From: Streptomyces resistomycificus
Lineage (GTDB): Bacteria > Actinomycetota > Actinomycetes > Streptomycetales > Streptomycetaceae
NCBI RefSeq assembly: GCF_001514265.1
Contig: NZ_KQ948994.1
Location: 296,368-360,367, forward strand
Length of the DNA: 64,000 bases
Reading direction: 5' to 3'
In this document: one piece after another, positions 24,872 through 33,015 of the stretch
Position numbering within the stretch: position 1 is the first letter of the stretch
Layout: each line of letters starts with the position of its first letter
Translations under genes and position numbers: made by a program
The notes under the pieces: model-generated
What the model was told of the DNA's origin: nothing
Database searches by the model: none
The model's input: only the letters and a program-made list of their open reading frames with translations

Positions 24872-24886
24872 TGATGCTCAGTATCA
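24872..24886. promoter_or_regulatory. Putative TetR autoregulatory operator
   Basis: TGATGCTCAGTATCA has complementary TGAT/ATCA ends and is 29 bp upstream of the TetR start. On the minus strand it aligns with the SDR operator as TGATACTGnGnnTCA. Confidence 0.5.
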
Positions 24887-24914
24887 CTTTGAGTCGCTGC
24901 TGTACCCTTTTCTC

Positions 24915-25541
24915 ATGACCGACTCCGCCGCCAGTACCTCCGCCCAGTCCGCAGCCAAGCCCCCTGGCCTGCGGGAACGTATGCGCGCGACGGTCCGGAA
25001 GGAAGTCGTCGAGGTCGCGCTGAGGCTCTTCGTCGAGCAAGGGTTCGACCGGACAACCGTCGACCAGATCGCCGGTGAGGTGGGGCTGTCGCGCGCCAGC
25101 CTGTTCCGGTACTTCGGCACCAAGGAGGACATGGTCCTGCAGGGCCTGGAGGAGTCCGGCCGTCAGATCGCGGAGGAGTTCGCCGCCCGCCCCGAGGACG
25201 AGCGGCCCTGGGAGAGCCTGCGCCGAGCGTTCGACGTGCTGACGCGGAGCAATGAGGCAGCGCCCGAGCGGGCACTCAGCTACCTGCGCATGCTCCAGGA
25301 GACTCCGTCACTGCGAGCCCGGCACTTCGAGAAGCAGCTGCGCTGGCAGGAGATGCTGGTGCCGGAGATCGCCCGGCGGCTGGATGTCAGCCTTGACCGG
25401 CCGGAGGAGATCAGGCCGAACGCGCTGGCCGCGTCCGCGCTCGCCTGCCTGGACGCGGCCGCGACGGGCTGGGTGGCCTGTGAGGGCACCGTTCCCCTGG
25501 CCGTGCTGCTCGACCGTGCGATGGGCACCCTGACGGAATAG
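24915..25541 (+). CDS. TetR-family transcriptional regulator
   Basis: 208 residues from ATG 24915. The N-terminal HTH reads ALRLFVEQGFDRTTVDQIAG then EVGLSRASLFRYFGTKEDMV. The C-terminal ligand domain (about 75-208) belongs to the MftR-like group (acyl-CoA-type regulators with an EEIRPNALAASALACLDAA-like helix). A longer in-frame start exists at 24723, but the operator at 24872 lies inside that extension, which favours 24915. It probably represses itself and the upstream SDR through the shared palindrome. The ligand is unknown. Confidence 0.88.
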   Translation: MTDSAASTSAQSAAKPPGLRERMRATVRKEVVEVALRLFVEQGFDRTTVDQIAGEVGLSRASLFRYFGTKEDMVLQGLEESGRQIAEEFAARPEDERPWESLRRAFDVLTRSNEAAPERALSYLRMLQETPSLRARHFEKQLRWQEMLVPEIARRLDVSLDRPEEIRPNALAASALACLDAAATGWVACEGTVPLAVLLDRAMGTLTE

Positions 25542-25695
25542 TCCCACCAAGGCCGCACGCCCCTGCTGCGGCCAGTGCAGGGAAAAGACGGTGACTCCCC
25601 GGAGCAGCAGGAGCTCGTGGCGAACGGCTTGGAGGGGCTCGCAGGCCTGGACGGCGTCGAGACGTTCGACTTCGGACGCGGCCCCGTTCGGCAAC

Positions 25696-26805
25696 TCAAC
25701 CGAATCGCATGATGCGTGGAGCGAAAGTGCCCTCGGGGCCGTCGGCGCGGCCGACCGACCACACCGCCGACGTGCCTGGCACCGGCGCCAGCCGCAGCAA
25801 TGAGGAGTCACCTTCCCCGGCCACGGCCGGTTCGCTGTGCTCGGTGAACGACTGTCCGTCCCAGGCGAGGAAATCCGGCCCGGAGACGAACGGCGGATAG
25901 CTGCCCGGCGGGCCCCACTTCTGCGAGCGGGCGACCGAGACCCAGGCCAGCGCACCGGACGTGGCGGGCGCCAGTGAGGTGACCGAGCCGAAGTCGGTGG
26001 GCACGGTCACCCGGTTCCACGCCTGCCCGTCCCAGCGGACCAGCAGTGGCGGAATCGGCCGGCCCACCGGACCGCCGACGAACCCGGCCGTGCCGCCCGC
26101 CCACACCTCCGTCGGCGAGACCGCCAGCACGCTGCCCACGGCCGACCGCGGGAACCCGTTCACGATCGTCTGCTGCCACGCCTGCCCGTCCCAGTGCGAC
26201 ACGGCCGCACCCGAGTCGGTGGCGCCCGCGGCCCAGACGTCGTCGGCCGCCAGGATGTGCAGGCCGTACACGGCCCCCGGCGGCACCGGCACGTCCCGCC
26301 AGCCGTGCCCGTCCCAGCGCAGCAGCACCTGCGCACCGTCCCGCGAACCGATCAGCCAGGTCTCACCGCCGCCGGCGACGACTTTGGTCAGCACGACGCC
26401 GCGCGGCGGCCGGCTCTCGTACCAGGAGTTGCCGTCGGAGCGGAGCAGTCGGGCGCTGCCCGCCGAGTCGCGGCCGACCGCCCAGACCATGGTCGGTGAG
26501 GTCGCGGCGACGGACAGCAGGTCTCCCTGCCAGCCGATCCCCGGCAGACTCTGGCGCTGCCAGGCGGTTCCGTTCCAGCGCAGTACCAGCGGGAAGCCCG
26601 GCGCCTCGCGACCGACGGCGTCGGTGCCCACCGCCCACGCCTGGTCCGACCCGAACGCGACGGCCTCGTTGAGCCCGGCTTGCGGTCGCACCTGTGCCGG
26701 TACCGGAACGTGTTGCCAGGACAGGGTCTGCGCCGTGGCCGGGGTCATGATGGTCACGATGGTCATGGCGACAGCGAGCGCCGCGACGACAAGTCTGCGT
26801 GCCAT
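25696..26805 (-). CDS. Secreted beta-propeller-like protein (paralogue 1)
   Basis: 369 residues with a signal peptide (1-25, TPATA-QTL). The body repeats a motif of the type LLRWDGxxWxxxxVP, e.g. LVLRWNGTAWQRQSLPG, LLRWDGHGWRDVPVP, SHWDGQAWQQT and LVRWDGQAWNRVTVP, alternating with xxVWAVGxxS strands. This predicts a six- or seven-bladed propeller of the kelch/galactose-oxidase-like kind without visible catalytic residues. ATG 26805 lies two bases after the stop of the upstream paralogue (26808-27860), so the two form an operon and arose by tandem duplication. Function unknown; extracellular binding is the only safe inference. Confidence 0.75.
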   Translation of the reverse strand: MARRLVVAALAVAMTIVTIMTPATAQTLSWQHVPVPAQVRPQAGLNEAVAFGSDQAWAVGTDAVGREAPGFPLVLRWNGTAWQRQSLPGIGWQGDLLSVAATSPTMVWAVGRDSAGSARLLRSDGNSWYESRPPRGVVLTKVVAGGGETWLIGSRDGAQVLLRWDGHGWRDVPVPPGAVYGLHILAADDVWAAGATDSGAAVSHWDGQAWQQTIVNGFPRSAVGSVLAVSPTEVWAGGTAGFVGGPVGRPIPPLLVRWDGQAWNRVTVPTDFGSVTSLAPATSGALAWVSVARSQKWGPPGSYPPFVSGPDFLAWDGQSFTEHSEPAVAGEGDSSLLRLAPVPGTSAVWSVGRADGPEGTFAPRIMRFG

Positions 26806-26807
26806 GG

Positions 26808-27860
26808 TCAGCCTCCCAGCCGCTCGCTCATCAGGTTCGGCCCCGAGCCGTAGATCTCGACGGTCCCGAAGGACAGCAGTGCGGATCCGGCCTTCGCCAG
26901 CGCACGCGGTTTGACGTCGATCGCGTTCGTGCGCTCCGGGCCGTAGGAGAAGGCGGTGCGGGAGCCGTCCACCCGTGCGTACTTCGACTGGAACGCGCGG
27001 TCGCTGCGCACAGGCAGCCACAGCGTGCCGTCAGGACCTCGCACCATGGCTTCCGTGTGGGTGTCGCCCAGCGGTGGGTGGGTGGTGCGCCAGGCGTGCC
27101 CGTTCCAGGTCATCAGGTAGGTGCGGGCCACGCCGTCGGTGTACTGGCTGCCGCCGATCGTGACGCGGCCGGACCGTTCGAGGATGACCGTGTGCACGTT
27201 GGCGTTCGACGGCAGTGGCACCTTCGCGTCCCGCCACACCGTGCCGTCCCAGCGCAGGACGGTGGTCCCGGTGCTGGTGTCAGCCCAGGCCCAGGCGTCG
27301 GCCGCGGTACGCGCGGTGATCCCCATCAGGTACAGCACGCCGTCCGGGGTGGACTGTGTGGTCCAGCCGGAACCGTCGTAGCGCAACACCTTCAGTCCGG
27401 TGTCGTCCTCACCGACCACCCACGCGGCACCCGCTACCGCGGCGAAGTCCTGATGGACCCAGAGGGTCTGCGGAAGCGGGACGGCACTCCACCCTCCTCC
27501 CGCCGACCGGCGCAGGATCTCACCCAGCCCTACGCGGTTGTGGAAGATCCACACCTCCTCGCCGACGAACTGCACCTTGCCGAGCCACCCCAGCTCACCG
27601 GCGCCGGGGAAGGTGGTGTCCCGGCTCCACGCCCTGCCGTCCCACCGGTACAGCATCGGCCGCAGTCCATCGGTGGCGTGCTCGTACCCGGTCGCCCACG
27701 CCTCGCCCGGCCCGCGGGCGGCGAGATCGGACACGGTCACCGGAGGGGCCGCCGCGGGTACCGGCAGCGCGGACCAACTCGGCGTCACAGCCGCGGCCGG
27801 CGACACCAGCGTGGCACAGACGATCACAAGGCAGACGACGACCGCACGGAGACCGTTCAC
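26808..27860 (-). CDS. Secreted beta-propeller-like protein (paralogue 2)
   Basis: 350 residues from GTG 27860, preceded by a G-rich stretch. The signal peptide is VNGLRAVVVCLVIVCATL to about residue 24 (SPAAA-VTP). It shows the same repeats as its downstream neighbour: MLYRWDGRAWSRDTTFP, VLRYDGSGWTTQSTPDG, VLRWDGTVWRDAKVPLP and LMTWNGHAWRTTHPPLG. It ends two bases before the next start. It has no membrane anchor and no enzymatic motif that I recognise. A longer frame to 27983 lacks a signal peptide at its start. GTTCAC-N6-GTGAAC just upstream may be its operator. Confidence 0.75.
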   Translation of the reverse strand: MNGLRAVVVCLVIVCATLVSPAAAVTPSWSALPVPAAAPPVTVSDLAARGPGEAWATGYEHATDGLRPMLYRWDGRAWSRDTTFPGAGELGWLGKVQFVGEEVWIFHNRVGLGEILRRSAGGGWSAVPLPQTLWVHQDFAAVAGAAWVVGEDDTGLKVLRYDGSGWTTQSTPDGVLYLMGITARTAADAWAWADTSTGTTVLRWDGTVWRDAKVPLPSNANVHTVILERSGRVTIGGSQYTDGVARTYLMTWNGHAWRTTHPPLGDTHTEAMVRGPDGTLWLPVRSDRAFQSKYARVDGSRTAFSYGPERTNAIDVKPRALAKAGSALLSFGTVEIYGSGPNLMSERLGG

Positions 27861-27899
27861 GAGACCCCCCAGGGCGCGAAGGTCGCACACGCTATGGGC

Positions 27900-27917
27900 G
27901 TTCACCCACCCGTGAAC
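27900..27917. promoter_or_regulatory. GTTCAC-N6-GTGAAC palindrome
   Basis: Perfect 6-bp inverted arms 40 bp upstream of the first propeller gene; a possible operator. Confidence 0.35.
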
Positions 27918-28178
27918 AGACGGCATTCGGCCGATCGCGGGTCCCTCTGGAGGCACATCGCATCGTGGGACTCCTGGAGCCACGATCGCGGTTCGTCGTC
28001 CAGGTCGGAGTTCCAGTGGGCCAGGTGTCCGGTGAGGTGGGCGCCGCCACGCTCAACTCGCCGCTCTCGAACAGCTCCTACCGGGCGACGGGTCTGAGCC
28101 GCATGGACTTTCCGGAGTCGTTGTCGGTGAGGTTTCTCCCCCGCGGGGGCAGGGAGCGACGGCGGGAGTCGTGGGGGA

Positions 28179-28330
28179 TCAGTGGGTCGCCGGTGAGGCC
28201 CACTCGACGAACTGGACGATCACGCCGTTGGGGGTCGGTGATCTGGAAGAGGCGTTCGCCCCAGGGCTCCTCCCGCAGCGGCACCGGTCGACCAGGAGGG
28301 CGCGCCCGCGTGCCACCGCACCGGCCTTCA
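28179..28330 (-). pseudogene. Frameshifted C-terminus of a VOC/glyoxalase protein
   Basis: EEPWGERLFQITDP is read in one minus frame and NGVIVQFVEWASPATH* in another; together they form the normal C-terminal strand pair of a vicinal-oxygen-chelate protein. The change of frame falls at a run of five Gs (about 28231-28235), so a one-base insertion is the likely lesion. The N-terminal half is not recognisable. Confidence 0.55.
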
Positions 28331-28426
28331 CGCGGGCCAGATGACGACCACTCCCAGCACCCCGATAGTCTCTGCCCTTCCGGCGATGGAGACCGGCGGT
28401 GGGGGACAGTCGACGGGGGACAGGTG

Positions 28427-28816
28427 ATGGTGGAGGCTGGGTCGGCGGGACCTTCGGGACCCTGGTCCCGAGGGATTCCATGCGGCGTCCTCTTCGGGGG
28501 CCTGGCCTCCGTGGTCTGCGTCGTCACCATCGGGAGGGTCTGGGCTGCGTGTGACGTCGGCGTCAACGCGGCGGCCGACAGCATGACTTTGCTGCTTCTC
28601 GCCCCTCTCATATGGATCGCCGTGGCCGTTTCCTGGGTCGTCCTGTACGGCACCCTGGGAAGGCGCCACCGACGCGCAGCGCTGACCGCAGGCCTCGTCC
28701 TCACCGTGTACGTCACATGGTTCCTGGTGACGTGGCTTGGCGTGGTGGACTCCTACCCTGCGGCTCGATGCCCGGGACACGTCCCGCCCTGGTGGCCGAG
28801 TTTCGTCCCCACCTGA
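28427..28816 (+). CDS. Small integral membrane protein of unknown function
   Basis: 129 residues from ATG 28427 with GGGGGACAGG upstream (a GTG just before it is also possible). Three hydrophobic segments are visible: GVLFGGLASVVCVVTIGRVW (about 19-38), MTLLLLAPLIWIAVAVSWVV (about 53-72) and LVLTVYVTWFLVTWLGVV (about 90-107), with a basic RRHRR cytoplasmic loop between the second and third. Cys and Pro residues cluster near the C-terminus. No family recognised. It lies between the VOC remnant and the ArsR-like regulator, in the opposite orientation to both. Confidence 0.65.
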   Translation: MVEAGSAGPSGPWSRGIPCGVLFGGLASVVCVVTIGRVWAACDVGVNAAADSMTLLLLAPLIWIAVAVSWVVLYGTLGRRHRRAALTAGLVLTVYVTWFLVTWLGVVDSYPAARCPGHVPPWWPSFVPT

Positions 28817-28876
28817 CCGATTGCCGTGCGCGCAGAGGGCGGCAGCATGGGCCGTAGCCCCCTTTCTGACGGTTTT

Positions 28877-29929
28877 TCACCGATCCTTCAACTGGCGCTG
28901 ACGCGGTGGTGGTTGGTGCGCAACAGGCGACCCCGGCATGGCTGTCGAAGGCGAGGCAGGCTCACCCGCGGACGCCTCCACCAGCACTTCCCCAGCAGCC
29001 GTCCGCACGTACAGCACTGACCGTCCGGCCCGCCACCGCTCCACCAGCCCCGCGTCCAGCAGAACCCGAAGATGCCCGCCCACCGACCCCAGGCTCTGCC
29101 CGGTCAGGGCGACGAGCTGGGTCGTGCTCACGGGAGTCCCCAGCAGTACCAGCAGCCCGGCCCGTGCGGTCCCGATGAGCGCACCGAGCCCGGCCGGGAC
29201 GGCCCGACGGTCGTGGTCCTCGGCGAGTACCCCGAGGCACGGGTAGACGACGGCGTACCGCTCCTTCCCCTCCCACGACACCCAACTGGTCTTCGGCGTC
29301 ACCGGCATGAACAGCAGATCGGCCCCGGCGGCGATCTCCCGCGGCGGATACGCGTTCACGTTGACCTGGAACCGGCTCTCCCCGAGCCACCGCGTGCCGG
29401 GCTTCAGCGAGTCCAGGACGGCTGCCCAGCCGCCCTGGTTCACCCGCGAGGTCCGCGCGTTCATGTCGGCCTCCAGGATGCGCCGCCGACGCTCCCAGTA
29501 CGGCCGCACGGTCTCCTCCCAGACATACGTCAGAAGTGTGGTAGCCCGCTCGGGCAGGTCGTCCCGCTCCAGAGCGGCAGGGAGCGGGCCCTTGAGGCAC
29601 ACACGGAGGTTGGCCCGCGCCTCTTCCGCTCCGGTCGCCCGCACCCGGGCCACGGTCTCCTCGAAGCTCTCGCCCTCGCACGAGGTGGGGCAGAAGAAGT
29701 CGGCGATCCAGGACGAGCCGATGGCTATCTGCACGAGGCGCGCGACCACCACGTCGGCTGCCAGGTGCGCGCGGTAGCCAGGCAGGTGCGCGCGCAGCCA
29801 GGTCTCCTCGCCCGGATGGGCTCCGCTCCCCGCGTGCAGCAGTCTCAGGCTCGCGAAGGTCTCGGCGAACGGCGAGAGCACGAAGCGGCTGCGGGCGAGG
29901 GTGTCGGTGTCGATCCGCCAGAGGCCCAT
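28877..29929 (-). CDS. ArsR-type HTH regulator with DUF5937-like sensor domain
   Basis: 350 residues. The N-terminal three quarters (MGLWRIDTDTLARSRFVLSP through FMPVTPKTSWVSWEGKERYA) match the DUF5937 family. The C-terminal winged helix is ArsR-like: LLVLLGTPVSTTQLVALTGQ then SLGSVGGHLRVLLDAGLVER and a wing GRSVLYVRT. The tail is Pro/Gln-rich. ATG 29929 is only 67 bp from the divergent MFS gene, and the gap holds CGTGTGT-N12-ACACACG. Regulators of this kind typically repress a neighbouring MFS exporter; that pairing is seen here. Confidence 0.82.
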   Translation of the reverse strand: MGLWRIDTDTLARSRFVLSPFAETFASLRLLHAGSGAHPGEETWLRAHLPGYRAHLAADVVVARLVQIAIGSSWIADFFCPTSCEGESFEETVARVRATGAEEARANLRVCLKGPLPAALERDDLPERATTLLTYVWEETVRPYWERRRRILEADMNARTSRVNQGGWAAVLDSLKPGTRWLGESRFQVNVNAYPPREIAAGADLLFMPVTPKTSWVSWEGKERYAVVYPCLGVLAEDHDRRAVPAGLGALIGTARAGLLVLLGTPVSTTQLVALTGQSLGSVGGHLRVLLDAGLVERWRAGRSVLYVRTAAGEVLVEASAGEPASPSTAMPGSPVAHQPPPRQRQLKDR

Positions 29930-29942
29930 GCGTACGACCTTT

Positions 29943-29968
29943 CGTGTGTCGGCGAAACAGTACACACG
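29943..29968. promoter_or_regulatory. Putative operator shared by the ArsR-like regulator and the MFS gene
   Basis: CGTGTGT and ACACACG arms (7 bp, exact inverted repeat) with a 12-bp spacer in the 67-bp divergent gap. Confidence 0.55.
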
Positions 29969-29996
29969 GCGTCGAGCCGGCCCGAGACTCCGGCGC

Positions 29997-31184
29997 ATGC
30001 GCAGCTACCGAACCCTGTTCCGCACCCCGGAGTTCACTCCGTACCTGCTTTCCTTCGCCGCTTTCGCCGCGGCTCAGACGATCGGCGGCCTGGCCCTGGC
30101 CACGCTGGTCTTCCGGGCCACGGGCTCCCCGCTCCTGTCGGCGGTGAGCATGTTCGGTCCGCAGCTGGCGCAGTTACTGGGGGGCGCGTTCCTGCTCTCG
30201 GGCGCCGACCGCCTGCCCCCGCGCGCGGCCCTGTCCGGCCTGGCCGTCGCCTTCGCGGCCGGTACGGCGGTACTGGCGCTGCCCGGCCTACCGGTCTGGG
30301 CGGTCTTCACCGTCGTCCTCCTACAGGGTCTGGTCGCGTCGCTGGGCGGGGGAGTGCGAGGCGGGCTGTTGAACGAGATCCTCTCCAAGGACGGCTATGT
30401 CCTGGGCCGTTCGATGTCCAACATGATCTGGGGCCTGGTGCAGATGGCGGGCTTCGCGACGGGCGGCGCGCTGCTGACGTTCCTGTCCCCGCGGATGTGC
30501 CTGCTCCTGGCGGCGGCGCTGTACGCGTTGTCGGCCCTCGTCACCCGCCTGGGCCTCACCGCGCGCCAGCCGCGCTCCGCCGGCCGCCCGTCCCTCTCGG
30601 CGACCTGGCGCACCAACGCCCTCCTGTGGTCCTCACGCCCCCGCCGCCTGGCGTACCTGGGCCTGTGGGTCCCCAACGGCCTGGTGGTCGGCGGCGATTC
30701 CCTCTACGTCTCCTACGCCCCCTCAGCCGCAGGCACGCTGTACGCGTGCGGGGCAGTGGGCATGTTCGCGGGCGACATGCTGGTGGGCCGCCTGGTACCG
30801 CCGGCGCTGCGCCCCCGTCTCGCGACCCCGCTGCGCCTGCTGCTGGCGGCTCCCTACCTGTTCTTCGTCCTCCAGCCGGGCGTGGCGCTGTCTGCCGTGG
30901 CCGTCACCGTCGCCTCCGTCGGTTTCGCCGCCAGCCTGGTCCTGCAGGAACGTCTGATGTCCCTGACCCCCGACGACCTCGCGGGCCAGGCCCTCGGCCT
31001 GCACGCGACCGGCATGGCGGCCATGCAGGGCATCGGCGCTGTCCTCGCGGGCACGCTGGCCCAACTGACCTCCCCGGCCCAGGCGATGACGATGATGGCG
31101 GCCGGATCGGTCACCGTAACCCTGATCCTCGCGGCGCTGGGCAGACACGAGGAACGACAGGCGGCCGTCCCCGCTACGCATTAA
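29997..31184 (+). CDS. MFS transporter (probable efflux pump)
   Basis: 395 residues with about 12 hydrophobic segments. It opens MRSYRTLFRTPEFTPYLLSF, typical of the actinobacterial 'regulator DUF5937 + MFS' exporters, and contains a GADRLPPRAAL loop between TM2 and TM3. It probably exports a small hydrophobic compound using the proton gradient. ATG 29997 is chosen because the text before it overlaps the divergent regulator. There is no clear ribosome site, so the message may be leaderless. It is controlled in all likelihood by the divergent ArsR-like protein. Confidence 0.85.
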   Translation: MRSYRTLFRTPEFTPYLLSFAAFAAAQTIGGLALATLVFRATGSPLLSAVSMFGPQLAQLLGGAFLLSGADRLPPRAALSGLAVAFAAGTAVLALPGLPVWAVFTVVLLQGLVASLGGGVRGGLLNEILSKDGYVLGRSMSNMIWGLVQMAGFATGGALLTFLSPRMCLLLAAALYALSALVTRLGLTARQPRSAGRPSLSATWRTNALLWSSRPRRLAYLGLWVPNGLVVGGDSLYVSYAPSAAGTLYACGAVGMFAGDMLVGRLVPPALRPRLATPLRLLLAAPYLFFVLQPGVALSAVAVTVASVGFAASLVLQERLMSLTPDDLAGQALGLHATGMAAMQGIGAVLAGTLAQLTSPAQAMTMMAAGSVTVTLILAALGRHEERQAAVPATH

Positions 31185-31214
31185 TGTTCACCGGAGTCGC
31201 CAGGGGGAGCTCGC

Positions 31215-31403
31215 AGCCTGACCGGCACCACGGAGGCCCTTGGCGGGTCGGCTGCAGTCGACGATGCAGCACGAAGCGTCACGCGCCCGTTCTACGTATA
31301 CGCCGTGCTCGCCAACACGCTGTTCCAGCGCGGCGTGTTCGTCCTCTTCCTTTGTCAGCGCGGCTTCTCCGTCGGGCAAGTGGCCCGCATCCTGAAACAG
31401 ACC
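31215..31403 (+). pseudogene. N-terminal scrap of a second MFS transporter
   Basis: RPFYVYAVLANTLFQRGVFV then LFLCQRGFSVGQVARIL reads like the N-terminus and first helix of an MFS protein of the type that begins FYxYAxxxNxLFxRGVFV. It lacks a good start and is lost after about 31403, where text of another origin begins. Confidence 0.5.
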
Positions 31404-31454
31404 ATCTCGCGCAACGTCCTGCCCGATGGCGGAGGCGCTGCTGGACGTACGTGC

Positions 31455-31892
31455 TCAATCTGCGGTCAGGGCATCGACGAGACTCACAGCTGGGCAGCCA
31501 AGTATCTCTGTCAGCACCCGACGTTGGCGCTTTGTCAGAGAGGCCAAGAAGACCGCCGCGTCGGCATTGGTCTGCTCACAGAGCGCAGCTGCTTCACGAA
31601 CCTTGCCGTAGCTCAGGAGCGTCCGCGAGGAATAGGGCAGGGCCATTTTCTCGGCCCCTCCGCCCGAGACGCCACGCCGTTGCACGATGCGACCCACAAC
31701 CCGTGCACCGCGCCTGGTCATCTCCTGAGCCGCCGTGTCCATCAACGCGGCAAAGTCCTTCTGCTTGCCGGAGAAACAGCCGACGATCACCACATCAGCA
31801 CCCTCGACCGCCAAGGCCGGAACCTGGAGCCGGGTCCGCACCAGCCCCATGCGGCGAACTGGTCGCCGGTCGCGCCTCCGATCCTGATGCAT
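31455..31892 (-). CDS. Stand-alone HflX N-terminal-domain-like protein
   Basis: 145 residues. After a basic start, residues about 30-140 follow the N-terminal (GTP-bdg_N) domain of the ribosome-splitting GTPase HflX: ADVVIVGCFSGKQKDF, then GARVVGRIVQRRG, then SSRTLLSYGKVREAAALC (the GKG-like loop), NADAAVFLASLTKRQRRVL and GCPAVSLVDAL. The middle helical and GTPase domains are absent; there are no G1-G4 motifs. In full HflX this domain contacts the ribosome, so a free domain could act as a decoy or regulator. It could also be the front of a broken hflX, but it ends at its own stop with an intact fold. Start 31892 or 31850. Confidence 0.6.
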   Translation of the reverse strand: MHQDRRRDRRPVRRMGLVRTRLQVPALAVEGADVVIVGCFSGKQKDFAALMDTAAQEMTRRGARVVGRIVQRRGVSGGGAEKMALPYSSRTLLSYGKVREAAALCEQTNADAAVFLASLTKRQRRVLTEILGCPAVSLVDALTAD

Positions 31893-31902
31893 GACCTACA
31901 GG

Positions 31903-32679
31903 CTAGATGCGCTGCCCCGTCTGTGGCGACACGGAAAATCTCTCCGGGAAGGCCGGCGTGACCGCCAGCTGGTCGGGGAGGTCGGTGAGCTGCTCGATGC
32001 GGGGGACCGTCTCGTCTGCTGTCGGCGATGGTCCACCGGTGACGAAGTCGATGCCTCGGTCCAGCCAGATGCCGGTGAGTCCGGCGAGGGCGGCTGCGTT
32101 CACGTCGCTTTCCAGCATGTCGCCCACGTTGATCGCCTGCGCGGGGTCCGTCCGCATCCGCCGGCAGGCGGTGGCGTAGGCGGCGGGCTTGGCCGCACCG
32201 AGGTCGGTCGGGGTCAGGACGGCTTCGAAGTATTCGAGGAGGCCGAAGCGGGCGAGCTTGGCGCGCTGCTGTTCAGGGTCCCCGTTGGTGAGGACGGCGA
32301 GACGCGGCCCGTGCGGCAGATGTTTCAGGGCCTCCAGGCAGGGCTTGACATCGGGATAGCACCGCCAGGACTCCTCGAACACGGTGAGGTAGTGCTCGGT
32401 GATCCAGGCGTCCAGAAGGCCGGGGCTTTCAGGAATCGGCTCGCCCAGCATCGGCAGGAAGGAACGGAGTCTGCGCCGGTGGTGCTCAGCGAATGAGCAC
32501 TGACCGGCCAGGTATTCCCGCATGTGGCGCGCCTCCAGCGTCCACCACAGCGTCGCCAGCTCCTCCGGTGGAGCCGTCGCGTTCGGCGCGGCCTGAATGA
32601 TCTGGCCGATCGTTTCCCAGACTGCGCTTCGGTGATCGACCAGGGTGCCGTCCAGATCGAAGAAGATCACATCTGCCAT
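31903..32679 (-). CDS. HAD-superfamily hydrolase
   Basis: 258 residues. Motif I is FFDLDGTLVD (nucleophile and acid Asp), motif II is the Thr in VLTNGDPEQQ, motif III is a Lys in GAAKPAAYATAC and motif IV is INVGDMLESDVNAA. The helical cap between motif I and II (about 15-110) is that of the C1 type (beta-phosphoglucomutase / YjjG-like). It most likely dephosphorylates a nucleotide or sugar phosphate. ATG 32679 matches the family start MADVIFFDLDG; an in-frame ATG at 32700 adds seven residues. It lies 11 bp upstream of the HflX-like gene on the same strand, so the two may be co-transcribed. Confidence 0.85.
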   Translation of the reverse strand: MADVIFFDLDGTLVDHRSAVWETIGQIIQAAPNATAPPEELATLWWTLEARHMREYLAGQCSFAEHHRRRLRSFLPMLGEPIPESPGLLDAWITEHYLTVFEESWRCYPDVKPCLEALKHLPHGPRLAVLTNGDPEQQRAKLARFGLLEYFEAVLTPTDLGAAKPAAYATACRRMRTDPAQAINVGDMLESDVNAAALAGLTGIWLDRGIDFVTGGPSPTADETVPRIEQLTDLPDQLAVTPAFPERFSVSPQTGQRI

Positions 32680-33015
32680 GGGGGGATCATCCCGTGGCAC
32701 TGGGAGTAATTGTCAAGATCTCTCTGTCGGGACGCCACGCGTACAACTCCGCTCAGCAGCACGGCACTTCGCCGAACACATCTCGCAGACGCCAGGACGC
32801 CCCAGATTCACGACCACGGCCTTCGAACTGGTTTCCCTGTCTCGCCTTGAGGTCTGCGGAGACGGTGGAGCGGCCTACGCCGCACACCTGTGCGCGAGCG
32901 GAGTGTGGGGGACCCCGGCTAGGGCAGGGTGGAACAGCCCGCGCGGGGCCCGGGACTGCGTCACAACTTGCCCAACCGGTACGGACCTTCGCCTGTAGCT
33001 GCCAGGTTGCCTGCC
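32680..33015. other. Intergenic stretch without a recognised feature
   Basis: 336 bp between divergent HAD and GNAT genes. Frames on both strands are open but show no motif, ribosome site or repeat that I can support. Confidence 0.4.

Noticed and set aside
29072..31894. 940-codon open frame on the plus strand
   Set aside because: It is a GC-driven shadow of the DUF5937 regulator and MFS genes, with arginine/proline-rich text and no domain.
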